47,370 nucleotides of DNA from Acidobacteriota bacterium (GTDB lineage Bacteria; Acidobacteriota; Vicinamibacteria; Vicinamibacterales; UBA8438). Each line of letters begins with the position of its first letter. Position 1 is the first letter of the stretch. Of this stretch, positions 15,086 to 23,187 are shown piece after piece. Where the stretch lies: contig WTFV01000052.1 of assembly GCA_011523845.1 (NCBI GenBank), positions 1 through 47,370 of the forward strand, in the 5' to 3' direction. The position numbers and the translations under genes are program-made. Under the pieces are notes generated by a model. That model was not told the DNA's origin and did no database searches. It was given only the letters and a program-made list of their open reading frames with translations.

Positions 15086-17629
15086 TCACTGCCTCACCGT
15101 CTCGGCCGCGCGGCGCAGTTCATTGATGTGCCAGGCGCGAATCGTCGAGCCCGCCGGCGGCGCCCCGGTAGTGAAGCGGGCAGTCCGGCCCGCCGCGTCG
15201 TACACTTGCCGGAGGGCGGTCCGCAGCTCCGCCACGTGGATGGCCCTGACCGCGAGCCCGGCCGCCGGCGTCGGATCCGTCCATGGGAACGGTCCCAGGC
15301 CGTTCGCCACCCGCAGCCCGTCGATCACTGCCCGCAGCTCCGTGAAGTGCACCGGCCTGATCGGCGTCACCCCCGCTTCGATCGGATCGTCGGTGAATCG
15401 AATCCCCCCGCCGTTCTCGACGTGCACCGACAGCGTGAAGGGGCCGGTCACGCCGCCGGCGTATGTCGTCGCCTCGATGGTGTAGGCGCCGGCGTCCAGC
15501 GTCCGGCTGATGCGGGAGTTGGCTCCCTGGCCGCCATCGTCGTCTTCGTCCACCAACCCGGCGGCACTGCGCAACGCGAGCCAGGTGTTCACGGAGGCCG
15601 ACGCCAGGTCGATCGTGACCGGCGCCGCCCGGTGGAGCGTGAAGTGGTAGTACCGCGCGTACTCTCCGAACGGGTAGTACGCCGAGGGGCAACTGCCGTC
15701 CCAGGATCCCCGGCGCGTGACGAGCCCCGATGCGGATCCGAGGTCGGTCTCGCAGGACGGTACGATGACGGGCGCGTTCACGAGGCGCGATCGGTTGTTG
15801 TCTCCGTCGATCTCGCCGGCGACCGCGTCCACGGCGGCACGGTAGAAGTGCCGGCCCTGGCTCGATGGCACGGTGACCCGTGTTCGCAGAGACGTGGAGG
15901 CGCCGGATACGAGGCTGCCCACCGTGGCACTCTCCAGTGCGGTCACGTAGAAGAAGCCGGCTTGATTGGGTACCGGTTCCCAGGACGAAAAGGTCAACGA
16001 CGTGGCCGGCGCCCCGCCGCCGCCGTGGTTGACGACCCTGGCGGCCAGCGTCACGGTGCGTCCCGGCGTCGTGGCGGTGTCGTCGACCGTGAGGTCCACG
16101 ACCAGCTCGGGCGAATTCGCGTCCGCGCCGCTCCGGAAGCTCTCCACCGTCGCGCGTGCGTGGTTGAGGGCCCGCACGGCGTCGGAAGGTCCGGTCACGC
16201 TCGGCGAGACCACGTCGCCGGCAATGCCCAGCCGGTCGCCGCGGTAGGTTTGTCTCGGATTCGAGAAGCGGAGCGGCCTCTCGCAGTAGAAGTCGCCCTC
16301 CTCCCCGCACTGCGTGTTGTAGGCCATGATGGTGCGCCAGCGCGCGGATTCGGGGGCGCCGGCATCGAACGCCCGCTGGTTCACGTAGCCGTAGCCATAA
16401 GGGTATGCCGCGCCCCCGCAGGTCTCGCCGTCGCACTCCTGGTACCGGTCGTGGGCGAGGCCCATGTTGTGGCCGAGCTCGTGCGCGAACGTCCTGCCGC
16501 CGCAGGCATGGTGCGTGAGGCCGAAGGCCGACGAGGAGAAACCCGGTGACGTTTCCAGCATGATCCAGGCGATGCCGCAGGTGCGGGTCGCCTCGAGGTC
16601 CCAGGCGCCGATCAGATGGACGAGATCGGCGCCGCTCCTGTTGCGGATCGGATGGACCCCGTCCATGTGGCGGTCGAGGGGAGACCTGAGCCGACCGAGA
16701 TCGAGGCCCGGGCGGCCCGACTCGCTGTACGCGGTCTCCCCCCTGGCCACCAGGGCTACGCGTTGCTGTACGCCGCTGTCCGCGTAGGCGCGGTTCGTCT
16801 CGGCGACCATCAGGTCGATCAGCGCCTCGATCCCGGCTGTCCCGCCTTCGGCCCGTCGCGCGGCGGGCGTATAGAACACCGCCACGTCGATCCGCGACGC
16901 CGTGTTGCGAGGGAGGGCGATGGGGTCGGCTGTCCGCGGAATCTCGCTCGGTCCCGGCGCGATCCTCGCGCGTGTGCTCGAAACGGCGGCCTGCTCGATC
17001 CGCGCATCTCGCAGCGGGCGCGAGAAGTCTGCGTCCCCGGGCGGCGGGCGGAGCGGTTCGCCCCCCGGCGGCAGCCGCGACTCGTCGACCCGGCTCACCA
17101 CGTGCAGACCGTCGCCGACCGACCGGATGCGCCAGGTTCCTCCTGCCGTTCGAATCGTGCCGGCGACGACCGTGCCGTTGACCACGATCGTCAGCGTGCT
17201 CCCCGCGAGCCCCTCGATGCGGCCGGACAGCAGGTAGCCGGACGGCGTCGGCGACGTGGTTTCGACGATGCCGGTGAGCACGGCGTCCGCGAACAGGTTC
17301 AGTCGCAATTCGGCGCTCGAAGCGCCTCCCGGCGCCACGGTGGCCCGCGCCTGCGCGAGCCGGTCGATGTCGACCCTGACCAGGCGGCGGCGCAGCGTGA
17401 TGCTGTCGGGGGGCGCGATGTTCTCCGCGGCCCTCGTCTCCAACGTCGGATCAGGGGGCGTGAAGATGCCGCTTTCCTGGCCTGCGACGGCGGCCGGCAG
17501 CAGGGCTGCGATGAACGCGAGCGCAATCGTCCGCCGCTCGCGATCCGGGCTCGAGGTGACGGGCCGCACGAAGCGCCGCGGCTCGGCCCCTTCGTCCGCC
17601 CGGTCGTCGGTTCGTTCGGTCTGTCCCAA
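15086..17629 (-). CDS. Secreted zinc metalloprotease with CARDB, PPC and HxxELR tail
   Basis: An 847-residue exported protease. After a basic stretch, RTIALAFIAALLPAAVAGQ is the signal peptide. HELGHNMGLAHD near residue 383 is the extended zinc site HExxHxxGxxH of metzincins; AYNTQC shortly after fits the Met-turn region. A CARDB-like adhesion module (LVVDLTVDDTATTPGRTV) and a PPC-like beta domain (AYTIEATTYAGGVTGPF) follow. The C-terminus holds three copies of an H-x-x-E-L-R unit (VHFTELRAVI, IHVAELRTAL, WHINELRRAA), a tail I associate with secreted acidobacterial proteins. The start is TTG 17629 with GGGAGAAG upstream. Substrates are unknown. Confidence 0.85.
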   Translation of the reverse strand: MGQTERTDDRADEGAEPRRFVRPVTSSPDRERRTIALAFIAALLPAAVAGQESGIFTPPDPTLETRAAENIAPPDSITLRRRLVRVDIDRLAQARATVAPGGASSAELRLNLFADAVLTGIVETTSPTPSGYLLSGRIEGLAGSTLTIVVNGTVVAGTIRTAGGTWRIRSVGDGLHVVSRVDESRLPPGGEPLRPPPGDADFSRPLRDARIEQAAVSSTRARIAPGPSEIPRTADPIALPRNTASRIDVAVFYTPAARRAEGGTAGIEALIDLMVAETNRAYADSGVQQRVALVARGETAYSESGRPGLDLGRLRSPLDRHMDGVHPIRNRSGADLVHLIGAWDLEATRTCGIAWIMLETSPGFSSSAFGLTHHACGGRTFAHELGHNMGLAHDRYQECDGETCGGAAYPYGYGYVNQRAFDAGAPESARWRTIMAYNTQCGEEGDFYCERPLRFSNPRQTYRGDRLGIAGDVVSPSVTGPSDAVRALNHARATVESFRSGADANSPELVVDLTVDDTATTPGRTVTLAARVVNHGGGGAPATSLTFSSWEPVPNQAGFFYVTALESATVGSLVSGASTSLRTRVTVPSSQGRHFYRAAVDAVAGEIDGDNNRSRLVNAPVIVPSCETDLGSASGLVTRRGSWDGSCPSAYYPFGEYARYYHFTLHRAAPVTIDLASASVNTWLALRSAAGLVDEDDDGGQGANSRISRTLDAGAYTIEATTYAGGVTGPFTLSVHVENGGGIRFTDDPIEAGVTPIRPVHFTELRAVIDGLRVANGLGPFPWTDPTPAAGLAVRAIHVAELRTALRQVYDAAGRTARFTTGAPPAGSTIRAWHINELRRAAETVRQ

Positions 17630-17810
17630 CCCGCTTCTCCCTGTTCATGATCGACGTCGTGCAGTGTGGAGTGACTCTACCGCGTTGCGGCGGGCGGGCG
17701 GCAGAGGCCTTCGAGGCGTCGACCGGTTCCTCTCGCCGCGGCCAGTGGAGAGTCGGGCTCTCCGCCGCCAGGACGGATCGTGAACGCGGTGGGAGCGTCT
17801 CTGCGGATGC

Positions 17811-18563
17811 CTACTGCCGCTGGCGCATCTCGATCTGCGCGAGACTTCGCGAGTCGGGAGGGAGCTCGCCGTCTCCGGCCGGCATGCCGCTGACCGAGAG
17901 CATGTAGGCGATGACGTCGACGTACTCCGCGTCGGTGAGCGAGGTGGGATTGTCCTCGGGCATCGTCAGGCGCGTGTACTCGAAGAGGGTGGCGAGGGAT
18001 CGCCCTTCCCACTCGCGAAGGAATCTCGCCCGCGCCAGCGGGGGGGTGGACCGCATGTCGGGATCGTCCGGCGCGCCGTTCAGGCGGCGGCCGTGACAGA
18101 AGCTGCACGCACCCGTGTACAATCCTCGCCCCCGCATGGCCTGCGCCTCGCTGAAGACGCCGTCCCAGACCGACGCTGCCGGTCCCGGATCGGCGAACGC
18201 GGCGGAAACCGCGTCCACCTCTTCAATCGTCACGCCGCCGAAACCGTTGGTCCAGGCGTTGCGGACGTAGCCCGCCAGCGAGGCGGTCTCGTCCGCGGTG
18301 AGCGCGGGAAACGGCGGCATGTTGCCCGCGCCCTGGCGGATGGTCCCGACGACGTGGGCCGCGTCCGCGAGCCGGTCGTTGCCGCTCAGGGCCGGGAACG
18401 CGGGCGGGCGCCCTTCGCCCGACGCGCCGTGGCAGCGCGCGCAGTGCGCCTCGTAGAGCTGCCGTCCCTGCTCGAAGCGCGCCGCGTCGTCGACCTGCGC
18501 GGCGGCGGCGCACGGGGCGACGACGCATCCCAGACTCAGAACGGCAACGAGGATCTTCCGCAT
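17811..18563 (-). CDS. Periplasmic dihaem cytochrome c
   Basis: A 250-residue protein with a signal peptide (ILVAVLSLGCVVAPCAAAAQ) and two c-type haem sites, CARCH at 41-45 and CSFCH at 153-157. Candidate axial methionines are in NMPPFP and LTMPEDNP. GYVRNAWTNGFGG and DVIAYMLSVSGMP are the usual C-terminal helices of each domain. The ATG at 18563 has AAGGGAG upstream. It lies 158 bases downstream of the FAD oxidoreductase on the same strand and is its likely electron partner: the flavoenzyme reduces or is reduced by this cytochrome in the periplasm. Confidence 0.88.
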   Translation of the reverse strand: MRKILVAVLSLGCVVAPCAAAAQVDDAARFEQGRQLYEAHCARCHGASGEGRPPAFPALSGNDRLADAAHVVGTIRQGAGNMPPFPALTADETASLAGYVRNAWTNGFGGVTIEEVDAVSAAFADPGPAASVWDGVFSEAQAMRGRGLYTGACSFCHGRRLNGAPDDPDMRSTPPLARARFLREWEGRSLATLFEYTRLTMPEDNPTSLTDAEYVDVIAYMLSVSGMPAGDGELPPDSRSLAQIEMRQRQ

Positions 18564-18721
18564 CGGACGCGCTCCCTTGTCGTGGCGGCGGCGGTCAGGA
18601 CCGGATATCGGCATCGGAGAGCTCCACGTCCTGCACCTGACGCGCGTCGCCCGTGCGCGACGCATCGTCCCGAGGAACCATGGTCGGTGGCTCGCCCGGT
18701 CGGATCCCCCCTGGCCGAAGC

Positions 18722-20812
18722 CTATCCCTGTTCCGACGGCTCCTCCGCGGCATGCGTGCCGGCGATGTAGCCATGGACGTGGCCCTTGCCGAGGCCATGC
18801 TTGTTGAACCCGCCGACCGCCTCGCCGCCGGCGTAGAGGCCCGGAATGACCTCGCCCTGCATGTCCACGACCTGCTGGCGGCCGTTGACCCGCAGGCCGC
18901 CGTAGGAGTCGTGCCAGATCACCATGATCGAAAGCGCATGGAAGGGCGGCCGGTCGATGCGGTACATCGGCGCATCCGCGTGGCGTTCGAACTCGGGGTC
19001 GGCGCCGGCGTCGACGCAATCGTTCCACCTGGCCACCGTTTCGGCCAGGTAACTGAGCGGCACGCGCTGGAACTCGTGGCCGGCGGCGATCTTCGCGGCC
19101 AGCTCCTCGATGGTGTCGGCCTGGAAGAAGTAGCCGTTGTCCGCCACGTACGGATAGCGCATCTCCCAGCCGGTGCGCTCGACCGCCTCCTGATCGAAGA
19201 TGGCCCACAGCGGTCCCGAGTGGTAGTCGGGCGCCTTCGAGCCCTCGTTCATGGCCAGCGCGGCATCGAGGCCGTGGTCGTAGTCGTACGACTCCCGGAC
19301 CCACTTCTTCTGGCAGTTGCGCCAGTCGAGCGGCTTGTGGTCGAGTCCCTGACCCGGTGCGGCGCCATCGCCGGGGTACCGGCTTCCGCCGGGCCTGGCG
19401 GGCAGGCGGACCTCGTTGAAGAAGCGCTTGCCGACCTGGTTCACCGCGATGAACTCCTCGAAGCCGGCGCTGCCGACGTTGATCCCCGCCGCCTTGCGGA
19501 AACCGAACGTGGGGTGACCCGGCATCATGGTCGTATAGGCATCCTTGGTGCCGAGCCGGGTGGAGATGTGGAACGTCGTGGGATACGAGAGGTTCTGGTG
19601 CATCCCGGCGAGGTTGGCGCCCACCCGCAGGCCGGCGACGAGCGCGCTGGCGTCCTGGCCGTGCGGGCCCTGCAGGGCGACGCCGCTGGTCGGGAACGCG
19701 GGCTCGCGCATGGCGGGGTAGAACATGCTGCGGACCTGGGGATTGCCGGCGTGACCGCCGCTGGCCAGGATGATGCCCCGGCGGGCGCGGATGGTCACCG
19801 TCTCGCGCCGCTCGTCGACGTTGCCGTTCCGCCAGAAGCTCTGCAGCAGCTCGCCGGACTCGGGGTGGTGCCGCGGGGAATAGTGGGCCCGGATGCCCAC
19901 CACCCGGCCCGCGAACGGCTGCTCGCGGACGAGGTCGGCGAACCGGCGATGCAGCATGAACTCGACGCCCTTCTCCCGCGCGGAGAACTCCAGCGAACGG
20001 GAGAGAGCCACGCCGTTGCTCACGGCGTTGGGTCCGACCTGGCGGCGCGCGTCGTTCATCTGCTGCGGCGCGAACGCGCTGGTGCGCTCGGGGTCCGCGA
20101 CGCCCGCATCCTCGGCCGTGATCGTGCCCGCCTTGATGTCGGTCTTGTCGCCGAGCATCAGGAAGCAGCGCGCCCCGCGCGCCCGCGACAGGCCGCCGCC
20201 GCCGTGCGTGCCGCTGACGCGCGTGAACCGGACGTAGTTGTCGATCATGAACTGGCGCGTGGCCGGGCAGTTCTCGGCCCACGCGCGGGCGAGCTCGCGC
20301 TCGTTGTAGCGGTAGGGGCTCTGGCCCTTGGGATCGACCACCGACCAGTCGGTGATGTCCGTGAACAGGAGGTCGACGCTGTCGTCGAGCTCTTCCGGCG
20401 CCTCGAGGGGATCGACGGTTATCAATCCCTCCTTGTCCTTCTCGCCCTTCATGTCCCGCTGCTGGACCGGGTCGCCGCCCCCGAGGGACACGAAGGCCCC
20501 GCTGTGCAGCATCCTGCCGCCGACGTCGAAGTTCTGATCGACGACCAGCACGCTGGCCCCGAGATCCCGCGCCCGAATGGCCGCGGTCAGGCCGGCGCAA
20601 CCGCCCCCCGCGACGACCACGTCCACCTCGTAGTCCCAGGTGACGTCTTCGGCGCCGGAGGCCGAGCCCTGGGCGGACGCCGGGTCCGGCGTCAGCAGCG
20701 CGCCCGCGCCCAGCCCGGCGGCGGCTCCCGTCCGGACGAAGTCCCGCCGGCTGACGCCGTGCTCGTTCGCGAGCCGTGGATCGTCGCGGTCGCCATCGCG
20801 ATTCTTCGCCAT
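18722..20812 (-). CDS. Tat-exported FAD oxidoreductase (fumarate reductase/ketosteroid dehydrogenase family)
   Basis: A 696-residue flavoprotein. VSRRDFVRTGAAAGLGAGAL is a twin-arginine signal. VDVVVAGGGCAGLTAAIRA is the FAD dinucleotide site with Glu/Asp in LVVDQ, and the C-terminal GLYAGGEAVGGFNKHGLGKG closes the FAD fold of the fumarate reductase/3-ketosteroid dehydrogenase family. IILASGGHAGNPQV is the middle FAD contact. GGGGAGG-like GGGGAGG lies 7 bases before the ATG. With the downstream dihaem cytochrome c it forms a two-gene periplasmic redox unit. Direction of catalysis and substrate (fumarate analogue, steroid or other alkene) cannot be told from sequence. Confidence 0.87.
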   Translation of the reverse strand: MAKNRDGDRDDPRLANEHGVSRRDFVRTGAAAGLGAGALLTPDPASAQGSASGAEDVTWDYEVDVVVAGGGCAGLTAAIRARDLGASVLVVDQNFDVGGRMLHSGAFVSLGGGDPVQQRDMKGEKDKEGLITVDPLEAPEELDDSVDLLFTDITDWSVVDPKGQSPYRYNERELARAWAENCPATRQFMIDNYVRFTRVSGTHGGGGLSRARGARCFLMLGDKTDIKAGTITAEDAGVADPERTSAFAPQQMNDARRQVGPNAVSNGVALSRSLEFSAREKGVEFMLHRRFADLVREQPFAGRVVGIRAHYSPRHHPESGELLQSFWRNGNVDERRETVTIRARRGIILASGGHAGNPQVRSMFYPAMREPAFPTSGVALQGPHGQDASALVAGLRVGANLAGMHQNLSYPTTFHISTRLGTKDAYTTMMPGHPTFGFRKAAGINVGSAGFEEFIAVNQVGKRFFNEVRLPARPGGSRYPGDGAAPGQGLDHKPLDWRNCQKKWVRESYDYDHGLDAALAMNEGSKAPDYHSGPLWAIFDQEAVERTGWEMRYPYVADNGYFFQADTIEELAAKIAAGHEFQRVPLSYLAETVARWNDCVDAGADPEFERHADAPMYRIDRPPFHALSIMVIWHDSYGGLRVNGRQQVVDMQGEVIPGLYAGGEAVGGFNKHGLGKGHVHGYIAGTHAAEEPSEQG

Positions 20813-20910
20813 CTCCAGCCTCCCCTCACGTTAGCCTTTGCGCGTTGCCTGCCGCCGTGACCGTGCCCGCTCCATCCGCTCGGAACGCCCTCGGCACGTC
20901 TGAAGAAACA

Positions 20911-21114
20911 CTACACCGGTATGTCGAACAGGGCTGCGGCATTGCCTCCCGGAATGGCGACGCGGCCGGCGTCGCTCAGTCCCGGCGTGTCGAGGACGTG
21001 ATCGACCGCCTGGAAACGCGGCAGCCTGGCGTCGTCCGGGGGCGCCGTCTGCCTGATGAAACGCCGCAGGGTCGGCATCCGCTCTTCCGCCTGCATATCC
21101 TGCATGGACGCCAT
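20911..21114 (-). pseudogene. C-terminal scrap of an amidohydrolase behind a repeated start cassette
   Basis: The 67-residue frame ends VDHVLDTPGLSDAGRVAIPGGNAAALFDIPV in pieces typical of the extreme C-terminus of amidohydrolase-2 family enzymes (a late helix, then G-G-N/T-A-A-x-L-F). The metal-binding barrel is absent. Its first residues, MASMQDMQ, and the bases before them nearly match the start of the Uma2 gene at 21924. It looks like a gene end joined to a foreign start region by recombination. Confidence 0.55.
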
Positions 21115-21205
21115 GGTAGCACCCGGAATGCGTGGGGGGATACGCACATCTTCGCGCTGCACGCGGAGACCGGCGAGGTAGCACCCGGAATGCGTGGGGG
21201 ATACG
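21097..21205 (-). repeat. Repeated translation-start cassette (also at 21908-21945)
   Basis: The motif GTAGCACCCGGAATGC occurs three times on the plus strand: from about 21116, 21178 and 21926. The first and third copies also share the neighbouring bases TGCATGGACGCCAT. Read on the minus strand this is GCATTCCGGGTGCTAC followed by an ATG and the codons for MASMQD. So one leader-plus-start block precedes the amidohydrolase scrap and the Uma2 gene, with an extra leader copy in tandem. Confidence 0.75.
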
Positions 21206-21360
21206 TGAATATGGTCGTGGTCGACCTGCTCGGACCATTCAGTCGCCTCGCGCGCTGCCGGTCGCTCTGGCCGCCCGCAGGCACGCCGGGGCACGACCGC
21301 TTCGCGCCCCTAGCATGAAGTGGGCTGCCGCTGTTCTGTGCGCTGTACGCAATCCGACAG

Positions 21361-21924
21361 CTACGGGAGCTCGAAGACGCGTGCGGCCTCGAACGTCAGA
21401 TCCGGCAGCAGGACCGATTGCACGGTCTCGTCAGCAGAAGCAACCTGCGTTGCCCGGTAGGCGTCGCCTTCGAGCGCGTGGACCTCGATCTGCCGGGCGA
21501 GCGGATCGACGATCCAGTACTCCGGTACCCCGTAGCGCGCGAACAGCCGCATCTTCCGGCCGCGGTCGGTCGCGGCCGTGGAAGGCGAGAGCACCTCGAC
21601 CACGATGTCCGGTGCATGCCGGGTCACGGCATCTGGCTGCAGCAGGTGCACACGCTCGGCGCGAAAGAACAACACGTCCGGCTGCACGACGTCGAACTCG
21701 TCGAACACGATGTCCAGCGGCGCGACCAGCGCCGTGCCGCCGGTCCGACGGGCATGGGAATCCAGAATCCGGAATACCGTCCCGACGACGACCTGGTGGC
21801 GGAGCCGAGGTGACGGGACCACGACGAGCTCTCCTCCGTGGATCTCGTAGCGGCGCCCGTCGTCCGGCATGTTCACCAGGTCGGTGTAGCCGACCCGCGT
21901 CTGCACGTCCTGCATGGACGCCAT
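21361..21924 (-). CDS. Uma2-family putative endonuclease
   Basis: A 187-residue Uma2 (DUF820) protein. PDIVVEVLSPSTAATDRGRK and GVPEYWIVDPLARQIEVH carry the family core; the Asp, Glu and Lys positions fit a PD-(D/E)XK nuclease fold. VVQPDVLFFRAERV is the preceding strand. Uma2 genes are commonly expanded in acidobacteria and cyanobacteria, with no firmly known role. No Shine-Dalgarno site precedes the ATG; instead the repeated GCATTCCGGGTGCTAC leader does. The gene is divergent from the propeller gene at 22073. Confidence 0.87.
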   Translation of the reverse strand: MASMQDVQTRVGYTDLVNMPDDGRRYEIHGGELVVVPSPRLRHQVVVGTVFRILDSHARRTGGTALVAPLDIVFDEFDVVQPDVLFFRAERVHLLQPDAVTRHAPDIVVEVLSPSTAATDRGRKMRLFARYGVPEYWIVDPLARQIEVHALEGDAYRATQVASADETVQSVLLPDLTFEAARVFELP

Positions 21925-22072
21925 CGTAGCACCCGGAATGCATGCGAGATCCGTGCCGCCGCCGCAGCCCGCCGCGCGGGCGCGGAGGCGCTACTTCGTG
22001 GAGGCAACTGCAATCCTGCGCTGAAGTATCATCGCGAGGATTGCGCCGTTCGCCGAACCCGGGAGGAACATC

Positions 22073-23074
22073 GTGGAAACAAGGAAGCTCGTGGCCCTGG
22101 GGGTTGCGCTGGTGGCGTCGGGAGCGGGGGTTCTCGCCGGACAGGAGGCGGCCGGGTGCGAGCCGGTGGGAGACATCCGGTTCATCTGCGACCTGATCGG
22201 TCCGGAGGATCTGGCCATCGTGCCCGGCGACGAGTGGGTCGTCGTGTCCGGCAACCAGGAGGGCGGCCGCATCCACCTCATCAACGTGGCCGACAAGACC
22301 ACGTCGGTCCTCTTCCCGACCGCGGACCGGGCCGAGCGGCTCGATGCGGCGACCTATCCGTCGTGCCCCGGCCCGCTCGACGCGGAGGAGCTGGATCAGG
22401 ACGAGTTCAGGGCGCACGGCCTCTACCTGAAGCCGGGGGAGGGCGACGTGCATGCGCTGTACGTCGTGCACCACGGCCGGCGGGAGTCGATAGAGGTGTT
22501 CGAGCTCGATGCCGGCGCGATGCCGATGACCCTGGCGTGGGTCGGGTGCGCCGTCGTGCCGGAGGGGCTCCGGCTCAACTCCGTCGTCGCGCTCCCCGAG
22601 GGCGGCTTCGCCGCGACGAGCACGTCCACCGGGGACGTCTGGGAGTGGACCACGGCCGGCGGCTGGTCCGTGATCCCGGGCACCGGCGACACGACGCCGA
22701 ACGGCCTGGAGATCTCGCCCGACGGACGCTGGCTGTTCGTGGCCGGCTGGCGCGGCGAGAAGCTCACGCGGCTGTCGCGCGGGGGACCCCCGCGGCAGAA
22801 GGACGTGGTGCCGATACCCTTCCGGCCCGACAACCTGCGCTACGTGGACGACGGCGCGTCGATCCTGGCCGCGGGACACGGCAACTTCGGGACGCCGGAG
22901 GAGACGTCGAACGTCGCCGTCATCGATCCCGAGACGCTGGAGGTCAGGCACATCTTCACGCACCCCCGGATGGAAGGGTTCGCCTCGTCGACCGCGGCGA
23001 TCCGCATCGGCGACGAGATCTGGCTGGGGACGAACCGAGGCGGGATGGTGGCGTACTTCCCGGCGCCGGAGTAG
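22073..23074 (+). CDS. Secreted beta-propeller protein, SMP-30/paraoxonase-like
   Basis: A 333-residue protein starting at GTG 22073, with GGGAGG 6 bases upstream. LVALGVALVASGAGVLAGQ is a signal peptide. The body reads as propeller blades: LIGPEDLAIVPGDEWVVVSG, ARGLYL-like HGLYLKPGE, and TPNGLEISPDGRWLFVAGW, the last being the classical NGL/SPDG motif of SMP-30 and paraoxonase-type lactonases. Several acidic and Asn residues could hold calcium. It precedes the second PQQ dehydrogenase by 113 bases on the same strand, so they may be co-transcribed. A lactonase acting on the aldonolactone made by that dehydrogenase is an attractive inference. Confidence 0.75.
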   Translation: METRKLVALGVALVASGAGVLAGQEAAGCEPVGDIRFICDLIGPEDLAIVPGDEWVVVSGNQEGGRIHLINVADKTTSVLFPTADRAERLDAATYPSCPGPLDAEELDQDEFRAHGLYLKPGEGDVHALYVVHHGRRESIEVFELDAGAMPMTLAWVGCAVVPEGLRLNSVVALPEGGFAATSTSTGDVWEWTTAGGWSVIPGTGDTTPNGLEISPDGRWLFVAGWRGEKLTRLSRGGPPRQKDVVPIPFRPDNLRYVDDGASILAAGHGNFGTPEETSNVAVIDPETLEVRHIFTHPRMEGFASSTAAIRIGDEIWLGTNRGGMVAYFPAPE

Positions 23075-23187
23075 ACGGCCGGTCCGGGGCTGGTCGACGC
23101 CGGACGACGGAAATCGTGGCCGGTCGGAACGACGTGCGCTCGAATGGGACGACAGGCCGCTCGGCCGCAACACAGGAGCACGAAGCC

